Positions 4,733 to 5,930 of a stretch of DNA of 5,930 nt are shown in pieces. The position numbers and the translations under genes were made by a program. The notes under the pieces are model-generated. The model ran no database searches, was not told the origin of the DNA, and saw only the letters and a program-made list of their open reading frames with translations. Origin of the DNA: Thermoanaerobaculia bacterium. GTDB taxonomy: Bacteria > Acidobacteriota > Thermoanaerobaculia > Multivoradales > UBA5704. The stretch is taken from NCBI GenBank assembly GCA_030150965.1, contig JASLEW010000703.1:1-5930 (forward strand). Reading direction: 5' to 3'. How positions within the stretch are numbered: position 1 is the first letter of the stretch; each line of letters starts with the position of its first letter.

Positions 4733-5930
4733 CTAGCGCGGGGACCTTGCGTCCAGAAAGGCCAGGATCTCGCGGGCTTCTTGGAGAGCCTTGAGGATCC
4801 CCTCGCGCAGGGTTTCTATCCGCTTGGCCGCTTCGGTGTCAAGCGCTTGACCAGGTTGCGGCAGGGCGGCCGGGGCCGGCGGATCAGGCACCGCGGACCG
4901 GGTCCGGAGCGCCGCGGCTCCCCCGGGCTCGGGCACGGCCTTGGTCGGAACTGCCGGGGCCGCCGCGGCGCGGACCACCGGCGGCGGCGCCAGGGGAAAG
5001 AGCAGCGGCGCCTCGGGGGATTGAGCTGGCGGTTGGTCTGCGTCCCCTCGTGTCTTGGCCGCTCCGGCGGCGGGCGCGCCGAGGCCGGGCTTGGTCGCGG
5101 AGGACTCGGCAGCTGGAGCCGCCATCCCGGCCGGATTGTCGGCAACCTCGGTGAGGCCGGCGCCAGGGGCTCCGGCGGCGGACGCGCCGAGGCCGGGCTT
5201 GGTCGTGGAGGACTCGGCGGATGGGACCGCCATCCTGGCCGGATGGTCGGCAGCCTCGGGGAGGCCGGCGACGCCGGCGACGCCGGCGAGGTCGGCGCCA
5301 GGGGCTCCGTCGGCACGACCGGGGTCAGCGAGGCTATCGGGGCCAGCGGCGCCGGCGGCGCCACGGGGGCCGGCCGAGGGAGGAGTCCCTGCCTCTGGCC
5401 TCCGCGGCGGCGGGGCGCCTGGCTGGATGCGCGAAGACGAAGCGAAGGAGGAGAGGCCGGATCCCGCGGCCGGCGCTGCCGGCGGCTGCGCCGGCGACGG
5501 AATGAGGGCTGAGGCCGGCTCCTGGACGGCGCGGACCGGCCTGGGCGCGGCGGCGGCGGGGCCGAGCGGCGGGCGCGGGCCGGATGCGTCCTCCAGGCTG
5601 GACGGAGGCGGCGGATCTGGCGGAGGCGAGGAGGCCCCTCGCTGCCTCGATCTCGGCGGAGCTTCCACGTCCGCGGCCGGCGGCAGGGCATCGAGGCCCC
5701 GCGACGGCTCCGGGCCCGCACCGCCGGCATGCGGTGCGCCTGGCGCCGCGGCCACGTTCGCCTGCATGGCGGGCCGCGCGCCGGGCGCCGAGGCTGCCTC
5801 GCCGGTCCGGGTTGCCGCGGCCGGCAGGCCGGCCAGCGATGGCGAGGCTGCCGGCGGTGCGGCGGCTGGCGGCGGCTCGGCAGTGGGTGGCTGGCCGGGG
5901 GCGAAGGGCGCCGGGGGCGCGGCGGCGGTG
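4733..5930 (-). CDS. Ala/Pro-rich protein, C-terminal part (runs off the right edge)
   Basis: The frame is open from the window edge to TAG at 4733-4735. An internal ATG lies at 5765-5767, but the 54 codons before it are open and of the same composition, so the true start is probably outside. The visible ~398 residues are mostly Ala, Pro, Gly and Ser, suggesting a long disordered linker, and contain a 36-residue tandem duplication. Only the last ~30 residues look folded: DTEAAKRIETLREGILKALQ and then EAREILAFLDARSPR, a likely amphipathic helix. I recognise no family. Disordered Ala/Pro regions followed by a short helix occur in cell-envelope and scaffold proteins, but no function follows from that. 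Low complexity weakens the call; third positions are almost all G or C, as for real genes here. Another minus frame (4816-5730) is also open, but Arg-rich and less plausible. Confidence 0.6.
   Translation of the reverse strand, partial: TAAAPPAPFAPGQPPTAEPPPAAAPPAASPSLAGLPAAATRTGEAASAPGARPAMQANVAAAPGAPHAGGAGPEPSRGLDALPPAADVEAPPRSRQRGASSPPPDPPPPSSLEDASGPRPPLGPAAAAPRPVRAVQEPASALIPSPAQPPAAPAAGSGLSSFASSSRIQPGAPPPRRPEAGTPPSAGPRGAAGAAGPDSLADPGRADGAPGADLAGVAGVAGLPEAADHPARMAVPSAESSTTKPGLGASAAGAPGAGLTEVADNPAGMAAPAAESSATKPGLGAPAAGAAKTRGDADQPPAQSPEAPLLFPLAPPPVVRAAAAPAVPTKAVPEPGGAAALRTRSAVPDPPAPAALPQPGQALDTEAAKRIETLREGILKALQEAREILAFLDARSPR
5062..5277. repeat. 108-bp tandem duplication inside the Ala/Pro-rich gene
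   Basis: Copy one is 5062-5169 and copy two 5170-5277. Both open with CTCCGGCGGCGG and continue GCGCGCCGAGGCCGGGCTTG with few differences. The length is a multiple of three, so the protein gains 36 residues: AESSTTKPGLGA and AESSATKPGLGA recur 36 residues apart. The next bases hold short 9-bp CCGGCGACG repeats (about 5263-5290), giving AGVAGVAG. A further copy of GGCGCCAGGGGCTCCG follows at 5294. Confidence 0.75.

Noticed and set aside
4610..5512. 300-residue plus-strand frame starting with GGAGG and ATG
   Set aside because: It runs straight through the tRNA-Pro gene and then antisense to the Ala/Pro-rich frame. Its GRRDLNPGPPEPHSG stretch is simply the translated tRNA, a common misannotation.

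Overview
The window looks like accessory DNA from a high-GC proteobacterium. It holds decayed trb-type (IncP-like) conjugation genes, an Rhs/YD-repeat fragment, and a tRNA-Pro gene with an encoded CCA tail. The flanks are extremely GC-rich, while roughly 1843-3780 is visibly less so. I cannot fix the genus or class from the sequence.

Layout: (1) 1-1167 has no credible gene. It is C-rich on the + strand and carries a G-quadruplex motif (minus strand), a perfect 10-bp hairpin, repeats that look like insertion-sequence ends, and a 27-bp tandem repeat. (2) 1168-1681 is a broken Rhs/YD-repeat gene: a plausible start with a secretion-signal-like N-terminus, then a 9-bp tandem repeat, then YD repeats in a different frame. 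(3) 1843-3562, minus strand, is a compact and apparently intact gene group: a possible 65-aa Cys-rich protein, a 46-aa protein with RING-finger-like metal-ligand spacing, and a 429-aa protein with one membrane segment and a Cys-rich exported half. I recognise no named system here, and this is the best candidate for something undescribed. (4) 3912-4338 is a fossil of a trb operon: the first ~100 codons of trbB broken by three single-base frame changes, fused by deletion to the first part of trbC. (5) 4335-4580 encodes a helix-turn-helix (excisionase/AlpA-like) domain with no normal start codon. (6) 4646-4722 is tRNA-Pro(GGG), minus strand. (7) 4733 to the right edge is the C-terminal part of a long Ala/Pro-rich protein, minus strand, ending 10 bp from the tRNA.

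Interpretation: the tRNA-Pro 3' end faces the conjugation remnants and the HTH gene, as expected where an integrative element entered at a tRNA and then decayed. The minus-strand small-gene group would be cargo of that island or of an overlapping insertion. The 344+ aa protein and the tRNA probably belong to the older chromosome backbone. The conjugation and Rhs genes cannot work as they stand. The working genes are most likely the minus-strand group, the tRNA and the Ala/Pro-rich protein.
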